Shown here piece by piece: positions 34,001 to 43,589 of a stretch of DNA of 64,000 nt. The DNA comes from Janibacter sp. HTCC2649 (lineage in GTDB: Bacteria; Actinomycetota; Actinomycetes; Actinomycetales; Dermatophilaceae), in assembly GCF_000152705.1 (NCBI RefSeq), contig NZ_CH672413.1, positions 1-64,000 of the forward strand, given 5' to 3'. The notes below the pieces were generated by a model. It searched no databases and was not told where the DNA came from. It saw only the letters and a list, made by a program, of their open reading frames with translations. The position numbers were made by a program, and so were the translations under genes. How positions within the stretch are numbered: position 1 is the stretch's first letter; each line of letters starts with the position of its first letter.

Positions 34001-36673
34001 TTGAACGCGGAGTACATCAAGACCACGATCATCAACGACCAGAGGCAACGAAATGTCTCGCTAGATGTAGCTGCCGCGGAATTGATACGAGGCCTCGGGC
34101 TGGCGGATCGGTCGCCGGTAGACGCCGTGGTGCAAGCAATGCGCGAGGAGAGTCAGCGGCTTCAGTCGCTCGACATTCCGCAGGGGGTACATGCGGACGC
34201 CTACCGCGAGGTAATGACCGATGATGCCAAGGAAACTCAGTGGTACGTAGGTTCGCGAGATTCGGATCGCTACTGGGGGTATCTCCGGAGCCAAATCGAG
34301 GGCACTGGTCTTGCTACTGTCTTGCCAGACATCGACGTAGCGTCAAACAAGGTCGTGGCACATTTCGCTGACCCTGGAATCCGAAGGCTGAAGAAGAAGG
34401 GGCTCGTCCTCGGCTACGTGCAGTCCGGGAAGACAGCGAACTACGCGGCGGTGATGGCGAAGGCCGCAGATGCCGGCTATCGGCTGTGCATCGTCATGAG
34501 CGGAATGCACAACAATCTGAGGCGACAAACACAGGTCCGACTTAACCGGGACCTCGGTGTGGGCAACTGGAATGCTTTGACAACGGAGGACCGCGATTTC
34601 GGGGAAGTTCTGCACGGACAGGCTCTCCTCCAGAACCCACAGGCGCGGACGATCGCCGTAGTCAAGAAGAATCCGATGCGACTGCGCCGACTCCGTGACT
34701 GGCTTCAAGAAATCGACCCTGCAGTTCGGGCGCAAGCACCCATTCTGCTTCTCGACGATGAGGCGGACCAAGCCACGCCCAACTCGCTGGCGGCAAAGCA
34801 GGAGATGTCGAAGATCAACAAGTTGATTCGAGAAATATGGGCCGAGATACCCACGGGTTCGTACGTGGGGTACACGGCGACTCCATTCGCGAATATCTTC
34901 ATGGATCCCAATGATGAGACGGAGATGTACCCGTCTGACTTTATCTTGGACCTGCCGCGCTCCGACGAATACTTTGGCGCTGAGCGGATCTTTGGCCGGC
35001 AGAGCGTAGAGGACGCCGACGATCCTGAGCCCGGCCTAGACATGGTCAGGATGATTTCGGTCGCCGAGGCAACAAGTCTCCGCCCCCCAAGCTCCAGTCA
35101 GGACAGGGCCTCATTCGACCCAGACATGCCATCTTCTTTGGGTGACGCAGTCGTTTGGTTCGTGGTCGCAACCTGCATCCGCAGGTTGCGAGGACAGATG
35201 GACCACAGTTCCATGTTGGTCCACACGACGTCCTACGTCGCGCCACACTTCGCGATGCAAGGACGGATCGAGAGCATGATCTTTAAGCTTCGCCGCCAAC
35301 TGGAGGACGGGGACCTCTCAACGTTTCGTAAGTCCTTCGACGATGAGTCCGAGCGCGTGCCCGGCGTCACTCAACTCGGAATGCCTGCTTGGGACGACGT
35401 GACTTCCGTGCTAGTCGACGTCTTGGACGAAATCCGAGTTGTTGTCGACAACGGCCGATCCACAGATCGTCTTGACTACGGACGGCTTAGTGACAGTGGT
35501 CGACCGATTACGGAGACCGTGATAGCCGTTGGAGGTGGGACCTTGTCGCGTGGCTTGACGCTCGAAGGGCTCACGGTCTCGTACTTCACAAGGACGTCCA
35601 ACACCTATGACACTCTCCTCCAGATGGGCCGGTGGTTTGGATACCGTCCCGGCTACGAGGATCTCCCGCGGATTTGGATGACGAATGACCTGTCAGAGGA
35701 CTTCCAGTTCCTCGCGACGGTCGAGGAGGAGATCAGGATTGAGATCCGTCGGCTCACGGCGATGGGCGGAATCACCCCCAGCCAGATGGGCGTTCGTGTC
35801 CGGGCACACCCGGGTCGACTATCCATCACAGACCCGAAGAAGATGCACCACGCACGATTGGTTCAAGTGTCCTTCTCAGGTCAGCGGCATCAGACTTTCC
35901 TGCTCCACGAGAACGACTCCAGCGCTCTCTCCGCCAACATCGCTGCTGCTCGGGGCCTAGCAGCCTCGTGCCTATCCGCCTCGTTGCCAAGTGTGCAGGA
36001 TCGGGCACGTCGGCAGTTCAACGACGTCCCGGTTGGCGCCATTCTGGACTTCGTCCGGACGTACAAATTCCACCCGGACCAAGGTTTGCGGGCGGGCCAC
36101 ATCACGGATTGGATCGATCGTCACGCGCGAGCATCGAAGTGGAACGTCGTCTTCCTTGGCACGGAGAAGGAACATAGGGTCGATGGTCAAGTGGTGGATC
36201 TGGGCGACGTCGATCTTGGGTTCGAGGCGAACCTGCCCTTGGTAAATCGTGCCCCACTGCGCGACCCATCTGCTTCACGAGCCAATATCAAGGCGCTCCT
36301 GTCGATCCAGGACTGGGTAGCGGACCAAGATCGTGCCGAGGTCAGTCGAAGGAGAGCGACCGGCGAAAACTTCCCTGAGATCCGGCGGGCGATGGCCAAG
36401 GACGTCGGCCTATTGATCATTTACGGTGTCTCGCACCGCTCCACCCCCTTGCGGGGGGTCTCGCGGCGTCCGATGAATGCCGAGGTCCCACTCATCGGTG
36501 TCGGCATTGTGTTCCCCGAACTCGGAGAGGACGACCACGGGTCAGAAGGTGACTTCATCTCCGTTCAGCCCAGTTGGACTGCGCGAGTCGACGAGGAGGT
36601 CGAGGAGCTGCTCGATGACGACGAGAAATCAAACACCGTGGACGCCGTCGACCTCATGAGGGGTGGGTCATGA
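34001..36673 (+). CDS. Z1-domain superfamily II helicase-like ATPase
   Basis: First gene of the island operon; 890 residues. Helicase-type motifs are clear: Walker A in LVLGYVQSGKTANYAAV (Lys144), Walker B in ILLLDDEADQATPN (near 251), and GYTATPFANIFMD (near 291). The Z1-specific GGGTLSRGLTLEGL (near 516) and QMGRWFGYRPGYEDL (near 541) follow. Z1 proteins occur with MutL-like GHKL ATPases and nucleases in predicted restriction systems (Iyer, Abhiman and Aravind) and in the mza defence systems (Gao and colleagues). The TTG start is supported by AAGGGG; the stop overlaps the next gene by four bases. Confidence 0.9.
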   Translation: MNAEYIKTTIINDQRQRNVSLDVAAAELIRGLGLADRSPVDAVVQAMREESQRLQSLDIPQGVHADAYREVMTDDAKETQWYVGSRDSDRYWGYLRSQIEGTGLATVLPDIDVASNKVVAHFADPGIRRLKKKGLVLGYVQSGKTANYAAVMAKAADAGYRLCIVMSGMHNNLRRQTQVRLNRDLGVGNWNALTTEDRDFGEVLHGQALLQNPQARTIAVVKKNPMRLRRLRDWLQEIDPAVRAQAPILLLDDEADQATPNSLAAKQEMSKINKLIREIWAEIPTGSYVGYTATPFANIFMDPNDETEMYPSDFILDLPRSDEYFGAERIFGRQSVEDADDPEPGLDMVRMISVAEATSLRPPSSSQDRASFDPDMPSSLGDAVVWFVVATCIRRLRGQMDHSSMLVHTTSYVAPHFAMQGRIESMIFKLRRQLEDGDLSTFRKSFDDESERVPGVTQLGMPAWDDVTSVLVDVLDEIRVVVDNGRSTDRLDYGRLSDSGRPITETVIAVGGGTLSRGLTLEGLTVSYFTRTSNTYDTLLQMGRWFGYRPGYEDLPRIWMTNDLSEDFQFLATVEEEIRIEIRRLTAMGGITPSQMGVRVRAHPGRLSITDPKKMHHARLVQVSFSGQRHQTFLLHENDSSALSANIAAARGLAASCLSASLPSVQDRARRQFNDVPVGAILDFVRTYKFHPDQGLRAGHITDWIDRHARASKWNVVFLGTEKEHRVDGQVVDLGDVDLGFEANLPLVNRAPLRDPSASRANIKALLSIQDWVADQDRAEVSRRRATGENFPEIRRAMAKDVGLLIIYGVSHRSTPLRGVSRRPMNAEVPLIGVGIVFPELGEDDHGSEGDFISVQPSWTARVDEEVEELLDDDEKSNTVDAVDLMRGGS

Positions 36674-37656
36674 TCGACCTCGCGCAGGAGTTTGTCTATG
36701 TACAGAACGACTTGGTCGAGCTGGACGAGACCAAGCTGATCTCGCGCCTCACGGACTTCCACCTGCCCGCCGGCGCGTTTCGTGTGGCCGTGGACTCGGA
36801 ACACCACAAGCATGCACTTTTTCCCGTCGGCCTCGCGGTCCCCGAGATCGAAGAGAAGACTGCGGCGGTGTCGTGCAGGACGAGGGAGCTTGTTCTCGAT
36901 GGTCGGACCATGCGCTTCGTCGACCTTGAGTGCACTGACAGCTCGCTGGAGCTGGTTTTCGAGCACTTGGTCGCCGACGTCATCGAGCGGGTGGATGTTG
37001 ATCCCTCGAACCCCGGACGCTCTTGTCTTGAGGCCCTAACTGAATGGCGCGAATTGATGCGCGTGGCCAAAGGGTCTCTGCCAAGGGAGACCACTTTGGG
37101 CCTGATCGGCGAGCTGCAGGCGCTAGGTATTTTAGGAACCAAAGACCCCGAAAACGCTCTCATGTCATGGTCTGGTCCTTCACGCTCGACTCATGATTTC
37201 GTCCACGTGGGCCGCCACCTGGAGGTCAAGGCGACAGCCACGGTCGACGGGCAAACGATCCGGGTGAGCAATGTCGATCAATTAGACCCTGAGACGTCAC
37301 CAGAGGCCCTCCATCTCCTGGTAGTTCACTGCGCCCTCGACCCGGTCGCTCCCGACCTAGACCAACGAATCCGCGAACTCATTGCTCAGGGCTTCCCGAA
37401 AACCCGCTTGATCAAGGCTGTCGCCGATTACGGTTATGTCTTCGAGTCTGGCCAGGACGCTCCTCGGTTCGCAGTTCGTTCACTGCGCCTTTGGGAGGTG
37501 GATCATGACTTCCCGGGCCTGAGAGCGACCGACATTCCATTGAGTCGTCGCCCTGCCGTCACGAGACTGAGCTACGACCTCTCCTTGGCTGCTGCGCCTG
37601 AGCCCATTGTCGACGAAGTGATGTTGGGGGTGCTGGGCGGATGGCTAGACACCTGA
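36670..37656 (+). CDS. PD-(D/E)XK nuclease-fold protein (DUF4420-like)
   Basis: A 328-residue protein whose C-terminal half carries a nuclease-type core: Glu148 in LIGELQAL, Asp176 in STHDFVHVGRHLE, and Glu185-x-Lys187 in LEVKAT. This is the arrangement of PD-(D/E)XK enzymes. The overall pattern fits the DUF4420 family that accompanies Z1 and GHKL proteins. Its ATG overlaps the Z1 stop (ATGA) and its last 16 bases overlap the next gene, so translation is coupled. It would be the DNA-cleaving component; cleavage has not been shown. Confidence 0.82.
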   Translation: MIDLAQEFVYVQNDLVELDETKLISRLTDFHLPAGAFRVAVDSEHHKHALFPVGLAVPEIEEKTAAVSCRTRELVLDGRTMRFVDLECTDSSLELVFEHLVADVIERVDVDPSNPGRSCLEALTEWRELMRVAKGSLPRETTLGLIGELQALGILGTKDPENALMSWSGPSRSTHDFVHVGRHLEVKATATVDGQTIRVSNVDQLDPETSPEALHLLVVHCALDPVAPDLDQRIRELIAQGFPKTRLIKAVADYGYVFESGQDAPRFAVRSLRLWEVDHDFPGLRATDIPLSRRPAVTRLSYDLSLAAAPEPIVDEVMLGVLGGWLDT

Positions 37657-39848
37657 CTGAGGCGGAGCTGGAGCGGGCGCTCTCTCCCGTGCGCGAGCAC
37701 TTCTTCGGCGCGAGTGTCACCGTGAACACTGTGCTGTCCGCGCACCTCCGTGCCGCTGGATTGCACCCAAGCGGTCAGACGTGGCAGATGGCGAAGTATG
37801 CGATCGACCAAGACGGCTCGTTCGAAAATGCCGTCGCGATGGCAGGCGGAACCTCACCGACCACGACTCATGCCGATCCCCTGACGGAGCCCGTCGACGA
37901 AGTTGATCTGACGGATCCGGCAGACGTCCAGATCGAGCATGTCGACGTGTATCAGGAGATCCCGAGAGCTGCCCTGCAGACGTCTGCTCGCGAGCGGATG
38001 CCCACACCGCCTTTGGGTTCGGACGCCAGGCTCCAGTGGTTCCCAAAGCAATTCTCTGTAGGAGATATCGACGGTGACGGCGCGTCCCGCCTCCTCGGGA
38101 CACCCGATCTCGCCCCGGTGTCGGTTCTTGTTCGGGAGACTGCCCAGAACAGTTGGGATGCACGCGAACGCGGCCAGCGACTCGAGTTCACGATGAACCT
38201 TCGTCAGCTGACTGACTCCGAGCTAGATGTCCTGCGCGAACGTGTGTTCCTCGAGGACGCGGGACCCCTGCCGGTAGCGAGCTCACTCGATGGGTCGCCC
38301 GTGTGGGCCCTGGAAGTCTCTGACCGTGGTGCCAAGGGTCTGGGTGGGCCGGTCCGAAATGACCTGACGCCTCCGCCTGGCGAACCCACCAACTTCAGGG
38401 ATCTCATCCTCACGATCGGAACCCCCCGTGACGTTCACCTCGGTGGTGGCACTTACGGGTTCGGCAAGACGATCTCCTATACAACGAGTGAGCTTGGCAC
38501 CGTCTTGTTCTGGTCTCGAACAAGAACAGAGGGTGGCCTGCAACACCGCATCATCGGCTCAGCGTTCGGATCGAGCTACGACATGGATGGGCTTCGTTAC
38601 ACAGGCCGGCACTGGTGGGGGGTGATCCCAGACGACGGCATTCGCGTGGAGCCGCTCGTGGGTGAGTCCGCCCGCGTCCTTGGTGAGAACCTGTTCGAGC
38701 GGCACTTCGAGGCCGAGGAGACCGGCACGAGCCTGCTCATCCTCGCCCCTGTCCTTGGTGGAGACGACCGTGAGGAAGACGCCCATGCTCTCGTTGAATC
38801 CTGTCTCTGGCACTTGTGGCCCAAGCTGGTCAAGCCAACCAGTACTCGCGAGCACATGGAGATATCGGTGCAACTGAACGGTGTCCCGATTCCGCTACCC
38901 GACATTGGGACGCACCCGATTCTCTCCGCCTTCGCTGACGCACTGTCAGCGGTCAGGCGCAGTCAGGGAGAAGATGCCCCTGAGCCTGATCTGCACACTG
39001 AAGTCGTGCCGGTCGAGATGCAACGGCCGAGGTTGACACTGGGTCATCTCGCCATCACGCGTTTCCCCAAGGTCGAATGGGACGCCGGCGCGCGAGAGGT
39101 GGTTCCTCTCAATGAGCCCGTTTCGAACGTTGCTCTAATGCGGCACGACGCGGAGCTCTTGGTGAAGTTCCTCTCGCTGCCGAAGCTCGACTCACCCACG
39201 CTTCAGTGGTGCGCTGTGTTCAAGCCGCTCGAGGGTACTGACGACGCCTTCGCCATGTCGGAACCGCCGTCCCACGATGACTGGGTCGCAGAGGCTGTAA
39301 AGGACAAGGCGCAACGCCAAATCGTGAACGTGGCCATGCGTCGTATCCGTGAGTTAGTGGAGCAGGCGCTGGCTCCCGCGGTGACGGAGGGACCGGAGCC
39401 CACCTCTGGTAGCTCTGTCGTCGCGTTGGCGGACTCGCTTGGGCCATTGATGGGACCCGTCGGCGGGAGCGCGCCCGGCCGTCGTGGAACTACACCTCGA
39501 GGTCCGGGCGCACCTCGGCAAGCAAAGGTTCGCGTGTCCGAGTATTTGCTAGGTGCGCTGAAGGACGGGCGACGGCGCGTCGCGGTCCGCTGCCACTTGG
39601 AGGCTCCAGGGGCGACCACGCTGGAGGCAGAGGTCAGGGTGGGCGTTGAAGGCGGGGCAGCCGAAATCGATGATGCTGCCCGTCCGATCGGCTGGGTGCG
39701 CGGTCGCCCCGATCTCGACTCGGACACCCTTGCAATCTCCAAGGAAGGGCCGCGGTTGGAGCCTGGTGACGAGATCTGGTTCCTAGCTGAAGTCGAAAGC
39801 GAACTTCTCGCGGTCGTTGATGTGCGTCCTGCCCGGGAGGAGAAATGA
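37641..39848 (+). CDS. GHKL ATPase, MutL/MORC-type, of the island operon
   Basis: A 735-residue protein. The ATP-binding Bergerat fold is visible: N-box VRETAQNSWDARERG (Glu166, Asn170, Asp173), Asp-Gly box LEVSDRGAKGLGG (Asp228), and the lid/G-box HLGGGTYGFGKTISY (near 267-280). The first ~130 residues and the C-terminal ~330 are family-specific. Such ATPases are known from MutL, Hsp90 and MORC and form part of predicted Z1-containing restriction systems. Here they may act as an ATP-gated clamp on DNA (inference). The C-terminus is beta-rich. It overlaps the following ORF by four bases. Confidence 0.88.
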   Translation: MARHLTEAELERALSPVREHFFGASVTVNTVLSAHLRAAGLHPSGQTWQMAKYAIDQDGSFENAVAMAGGTSPTTTHADPLTEPVDEVDLTDPADVQIEHVDVYQEIPRAALQTSARERMPTPPLGSDARLQWFPKQFSVGDIDGDGASRLLGTPDLAPVSVLVRETAQNSWDARERGQRLEFTMNLRQLTDSELDVLRERVFLEDAGPLPVASSLDGSPVWALEVSDRGAKGLGGPVRNDLTPPPGEPTNFRDLILTIGTPRDVHLGGGTYGFGKTISYTTSELGTVLFWSRTRTEGGLQHRIIGSAFGSSYDMDGLRYTGRHWWGVIPDDGIRVEPLVGESARVLGENLFERHFEAEETGTSLLILAPVLGGDDREEDAHALVESCLWHLWPKLVKPTSTREHMEISVQLNGVPIPLPDIGTHPILSAFADALSAVRRSQGEDAPEPDLHTEVVPVEMQRPRLTLGHLAITRFPKVEWDAGAREVVPLNEPVSNVALMRHDAELLVKFLSLPKLDSPTLQWCAVFKPLEGTDDAFAMSEPPSHDDWVAEAVKDKAQRQIVNVAMRRIRELVEQALAPAVTEGPEPTSGSSVVALADSLGPLMGPVGGSAPGRRGTTPRGPGAPRQAKVRVSEYLLGALKDGRRRVAVRCHLEAPGATTLEAEVRVGVEGGAAEIDDAARPIGWVRGRPDLDSDTLAISKEGPRLEPGDEIWFLAEVESELLAVVDVRPAREEK

Positions 39849-40750
39849 CTAAGGCTCGGGTCTTTCCGCATCTGCGCGCCTCGGATACCGCCATTGAGTG
39901 GGGGGACTGGGTTGTGGTTAGAGAAGATGGTTCATCTGGGCCGGTGGAAGAGCGGCTCACGTCTTGGGACTACCACTCATCGGTCGCATTCGGCATAGTT
40001 CTTCGCGTTTCGGAGGACGAGCTTCTTAGCTCCGCCGGTTTCTCATCCCTTGCTGAATGTGACCTCACGGTGCTTGTCGACTGCCCCTCGACGGGCCAAC
40101 GAATTCACCGGCGAATATCTTTGCACGAGCTGGGAGAGGGTGAATCGACAGTCACGGTTGCAACGCCCCCTGGGGTCCTTGCGGACCGGGTGCGCCTGTC
40201 TGCCCACGTGGTGCTTAACCGCGCTCTATTGGCCTCGGGGAATAGGGCATTTCGTCCATCCTCGCGGCTCGCTGAATCTCCCAGCAAGACGGTTGTTCTT
40301 GAGGGGGAGCTCCATCGATTCCCCACGGAGACCATTAGCTTCTCGGCGATTCATATGGAGCCGGCGGCTTGGGCCGTCAGGCTGGACTACGGCAGTCTGT
40401 CTGACAGTTTCGTCGGGAGCGTACGGCTGCTGCTGAACGCTGACCATCCCGCGGCAGAGGCCCTCCTCGAAACGAGTGGTGACCGCGCCGCAATTTTGCA
40501 TTCGGTGTTGAGGATTGATGTTGCCCGGCAACTGATTGGAACCGTCGCCGCCGATGAGTTTCTCGATCTCGACGACGCCGACCCAATCGCTCTGGACGAC
40601 GGAAGTTTGCGTGCCGGTCTAGAGTCAATAGCGGCGACATTCCTTTCCATGGACTTGGCGTCGGCAATAGAAATGGCAAGACAGGATCCCTCGCGATTTG
40701 AACGCAACCTTCAAGTCGGATTTGAATTCTTGATGGAGGCAACCCAATGA
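39845..40750 (+). CDS. unknown component of the Z1/GHKL operon
   Basis: A 301-residue protein I do not recognise. It has no membrane segment and no obvious catalytic motif. It starts TKARVFPHLRASDTAIEWGDW, has a beta-rich middle, and ends in an acidic-helical part with ADEFLDLDDADPIALDDGSLRAG style text and a helix before the stop. It is coupled at both ends by ATGA overlaps, so it is very probably a stoichiometric partner of the GHKL ATPase, perhaps a scaffold or sensor. Codon use is less GC-rich than the host genes. Confidence 0.7.
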   Translation: MTKARVFPHLRASDTAIEWGDWVVVREDGSSGPVEERLTSWDYHSSVAFGIVLRVSEDELLSSAGFSSLAECDLTVLVDCPSTGQRIHRRISLHELGEGESTVTVATPPGVLADRVRLSAHVVLNRALLASGNRAFRPSSRLAESPSKTVVLEGELHRFPTETISFSAIHMEPAAWAVRLDYGSLSDSFVGSVRLLLNADHPAAEALLETSGDRAAILHSVLRIDVARQLIGTVAADEFLDLDDADPIALDDGSLRAGLESIAATFLSMDLASAIEMARQDPSRFERNLQVGFEFLMEATQ

Positions 40751-41511
40751 CAGGTTACCTGTATCCCCGACTGGCTGATGGGCACGCACTCGCTAGGTTC
40801 GTGGAGCTCCAGGAGATAGCTTATCAATCGATAGCCGGGCTCAGGGAACAAGCCAGGTTTGAGCACAACCAGGCCGCGCCAGTCCCCACCGGGGGAACGG
40901 TGGCCTCCGGGACGAAAATTTCCCAAGTTCGCACCGAGGTCATGACTCAAATGGCCCCGCTGATTAGTGAGAATGGGCACGTGGCTGGTCCTCATCGAAT
41001 ATTCGACTGGATGCTGGGGAGGGCCTTGTTCCACGGATTGCAGATCGTGGTGAGTGATGCCGCACACAAGTCGACGTGGAACTTTCTATCCACGTCAGTC
41101 TTCCCCGATCTGGTGTGGGCTCGGTTCCCGGACCCAAGTGAAGACCGTGTGCTCGGCGGGTCGAGGAACGTGCTGCGCCGAGCGTGGATGCGTTACGACT
41201 TGCTGAATGAACTGGAGGGCCATGGGGCCGAAGATCTGAACGAGGACGAGCTCGTCCAAATTACCGAGCGCACCGCTCTTGCTCGCAACCGGGGCCTAGC
41301 AGTGGCAGTCGCCCGTTCGGTCATCCGGCACGAGGGTCCCCGGCGGATGGAATACACGCGCGTCTTATGCAAGCGGGTCGTGTTCCTGACCGGCCCCCTC
41401 CTGCTTGACACTTTGTTGCCAGCGCAGCTCGACGAATTGGTGTCTGCTGTTGCGAAGGGGGAGCGATGGGAGCCCGGGGCCGATGGCCGACGTCAAGCGG
41501 GTGGGGGGTAA
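40747..41511 (+). CDS. last gene of the Z1/GHKL operon, possibly DUF6339-like
   Basis: A 254-residue protein, mostly helical, coupled to the previous gene by ATGA overlap. Segments such as HRIFDWMLGRALFHGLQIV, TSVFPDLVWARFPD and GSRNVLRRAWMRYDLL resemble the small uncharacterised proteins (DUF6339-type) seen next to Z1 operons; the family match is tentative. No nuclease motif is evident. The final 15 residues are Gly/Arg-rich. It faces the vsr-like gene on the opposite strand, 55 bases away. Confidence 0.65.
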   Translation: MTGYLYPRLADGHALARFVELQEIAYQSIAGLREQARFEHNQAAPVPTGGTVASGTKISQVRTEVMTQMAPLISENGHVAGPHRIFDWMLGRALFHGLQIVVSDAAHKSTWNFLSTSVFPDLVWARFPDPSEDRVLGGSRNVLRRAWMRYDLLNELEGHGAEDLNEDELVQITERTALARNRGLAVAVARSVIRHEGPRRMEYTRVLCKRVVFLTGPLLLDTLLPAQLDELVSAVAKGERWEPGADGRRQAGGG

Positions 41512-41566
41512 GCAACACCCATGGTGCTAGGCATGGCGGGCATCCCGGGATTCAGGCGCCACCCAA

Positions 41567-42061
41567 TCATGAGCCGTAGTCGCGCAAGGCCTCGGTCACC
41601 TTGCAAACAGCGTGTTCGAGAGGTTCGTGCTCCCAGATGCGGACAACCGTCCAACCCAGTTCTGCCAGTTTGATGTTCGTGTCGGCGTCCCTCGAACTAT
41701 TTGTCGAAAACTTCCAGAGCCACCACTCACGGTTCGCCTTGGGAACGACGCAGTGGAGTGGGCATGCGTGCCAAAAGCATCCGTCGACGAAGACCGCCAC
41801 CTTTTGACGGGTGAAGGCAAGGTCGGCTCGCCGCCGAGGCAGGCCCGGTATCAAGTACTGAACCCTGAACCTGAGGCCGTGACGGTGCAGTTCGCGGCGC
41901 AGGCTCAGCTCGGGCTTCGTGGCGTCGCGGGCTTGGCTAGAGAACCGTGCGCTTAGGCGCGCTGAAGGAGGGACCCGACTCGGCTCCATGCTGCCATTGA
42001 GAGGTTCCTTGGCCCCACCGTCAGTGCCGCCATTCACACTGTTAGCCTGGCACCCGTCCAT
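41567..42061 (-). CDS. vsr: Vsr-type very-short-patch-repair endonuclease
   Basis: A 164-residue protein with the Vsr core. RDATKPELSLRRELHRHGLRF is followed by RRADLAFTRQKVAVFVDGCFWHACPLHC, in which the Asp, Phe-Val-Asp-Gly-Cys-Phe-Trp-His block and downstream Cys/His match the zinc-bearing catalytic region. WTVVRIWEHE closes the domain. Vsr enzymes nick T:G mismatches that arise by deamination of methylated cytosine. The true start may be ATG 41989, since the first 24 residues are low-complexity. It is divergent from the cytosine methyltransferase gene, as expected for a functional pair. Confidence 0.88.
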   Translation of the reverse strand: MDGCQANSVNGGTDGGAKEPLNGSMEPSRVPPSARLSARFSSQARDATKPELSLRRELHRHGLRFRVQYLIPGLPRRRADLAFTRQKVAVFVDGCFWHACPLHCVVPKANREWWLWKFSTNSSRDADTNIKLAELGWTVVRIWEHEPLEHAVCKVTEALRDYGS

Positions 42062-42077
42062 CTAGTTGAGGAGCGCC

Positions 42078-43589
42078 GTGAGCCCGGTTCCAGTGGTTGA
42101 CCTGTTTGCCGGTCCGGGCGGGTTGAACGAGGGGTTCTCCAGCCTTCTGCGCCCCGACGGCGATCAAGTTTTCCGTGCGGTGTCGTCGTTCGAGATGGAT
42201 GCGCGCGCGTGCGACACGCTCAGGCTCCGGTCCGCGGTCCGGTCGCTTCGTGGTTCGACTGAGGGCCTGTCCTTCTACTCTGGATTCCTCAATGGCGAGA
42301 TTTCGTGGAGTCAGCTGATCGAACAGCGTGAGGTCGCAGCTGGACTGCGTGACGCCGAACGACACGTCCAGCAGGTGGAGCTTGGACCCGCGAGCCGCGA
42401 CGCGAGTAGTGATGTCATCCGAGACGCTCTGTCCAGTGCTGGCGGGGGGCCGTGGGTGCTGATAGGTGGGCCACCGTGCCAGGCCTATTCACTGGTGGGG
42501 AGGGCGCGGCGCACGAATGACGCCACGTTCGGGGACGACGTCAAGCATTTTCTCTATCGCGAGTATTTGGACATCATCGAGCGGCATCGCCCCCCCGTTT
42601 TTGTGATGGAGAACGTCAAAGGTTTGTTGTCACACACCCACGGTGGAGCGCACCTCTTCAGTCGCATCATAGAGGACCTGTCCACCGCGGGTGATGGCTA
42701 CGAGATCCGTTCGTTTGTCGTGGACCCCCACGCCAGTCTGCAACCGACCAAGGCGCTTGCACCGAAGGACTATGTGATTCGCTCTGAGGAGTACGGGGTC
42801 CCGCAGAAGCGGCATCGGGTGATCTTGTTGGGCGTGCAATCGGGACTAACCGGGCGGTCATCCCGAATCCTCACGTCGGCGGCTGGGCTGAGCGTTGAGG
42901 CTGTGCTGGCGGACTTGCCGTCTGTGCGCTCCCAGATCAGCCCAAAGCGGGAGGACACCGTCGGCCTCTGGCGTTCCATCCGTTCGGAGGCCCTGCAACT
43001 CGCGGGGGAAAGAAGACACAACCTTCCAGTACCTGCTTCGACGGGCTTTGCCCGAGGCGGGAAGTCTGCAGGTATGGCCGACGGCATTTTGCAGGCCTGG
43101 CTCACGAACCGAAGTGGTGGGGCAGTGACCCAGCATGAGGCGCGATCTCACATGCCCACCGACCTCATGCGGTACGCGTATCTCGCAGCCAGGGCGAAGC
43201 AGGGGCACATCGTGAAGGTCGATCAGTTGCCCGAGGCGTTGCGCCCCAACCACGCCAACATCGGTGGCCCAAATACTCCATTTTCAGATCGATTCCGTGT
43301 GCAGCGACTGAATGATCCCAGCACCACGATCACTTCGCACATCTCGAAAGACGGTCACTATTACATTCACCCTGACCCGAGTCAGATGCGAAGCCTAACC
43401 GTACGAGAAGCAGCCCGGCTACAGACATTCCCGGACGACTACTTCTTCTGTGGTAACCGGACTCAGCAGTACCATCAGGTCGGAAACGCCGTGCCACCAT
43501 TTCTTGCCCGGCAATTGGCCGAAGTCGTAGCCGACTTCTTGGGAGTGGGTGCTGACGGCGGACGGGGGCTGGCCAAGGGTGATCAGTAG
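42078..43589 (+). CDS. DNA (cytosine-5) methyltransferase
   Basis: A 503-residue C5 methyltransferase. Motif I is VVDLFAGPGGLNEGF, motif IV with the catalytic Cys is GGPPCQAYSLVG (about residue 134), motif VI is VMENVKGLL, motif VIII is YGVPQKRHRVILLG, and motifs IX/X appear as RLNDPSTTIT and QVGNAVPPFLA. A variable target-recognition region lies between VIII and IX. GTG 42078 is preferred because GAGGAG lies just upstream; TTG 42066 is an alternative. Together with vsr and the Z1/GHKL operon it suggests a restriction-modification or related defence locus. Confidence 0.94.
   Translation: MSPVPVVDLFAGPGGLNEGFSSLLRPDGDQVFRAVSSFEMDARACDTLRLRSAVRSLRGSTEGLSFYSGFLNGEISWSQLIEQREVAAGLRDAERHVQQVELGPASRDASSDVIRDALSSAGGGPWVLIGGPPCQAYSLVGRARRTNDATFGDDVKHFLYREYLDIIERHRPPVFVMENVKGLLSHTHGGAHLFSRIIEDLSTAGDGYEIRSFVVDPHASLQPTKALAPKDYVIRSEEYGVPQKRHRVILLGVQSGLTGRSSRILTSAAGLSVEAVLADLPSVRSQISPKREDTVGLWRSIRSEALQLAGERRHNLPVPASTGFARGGKSAGMADGILQAWLTNRSGGAVTQHEARSHMPTDLMRYAYLAARAKQGHIVKVDQLPEALRPNHANIGGPNTPFSDRFRVQRLNDPSTTITSHISKDGHYYIHPDPSQMRSLTVREAARLQTFPDDYFFCGNRTQQYHQVGNAVPPFLARQLAEVVADFLGVGADGGRGLAKGDQ

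Noticed and set aside
34001-41511. Complete mza system including an AIPR effector
   Set aside because: No AIPR-like protein is seen among the operon genes, so the locus is described only as mza/MORC-like.
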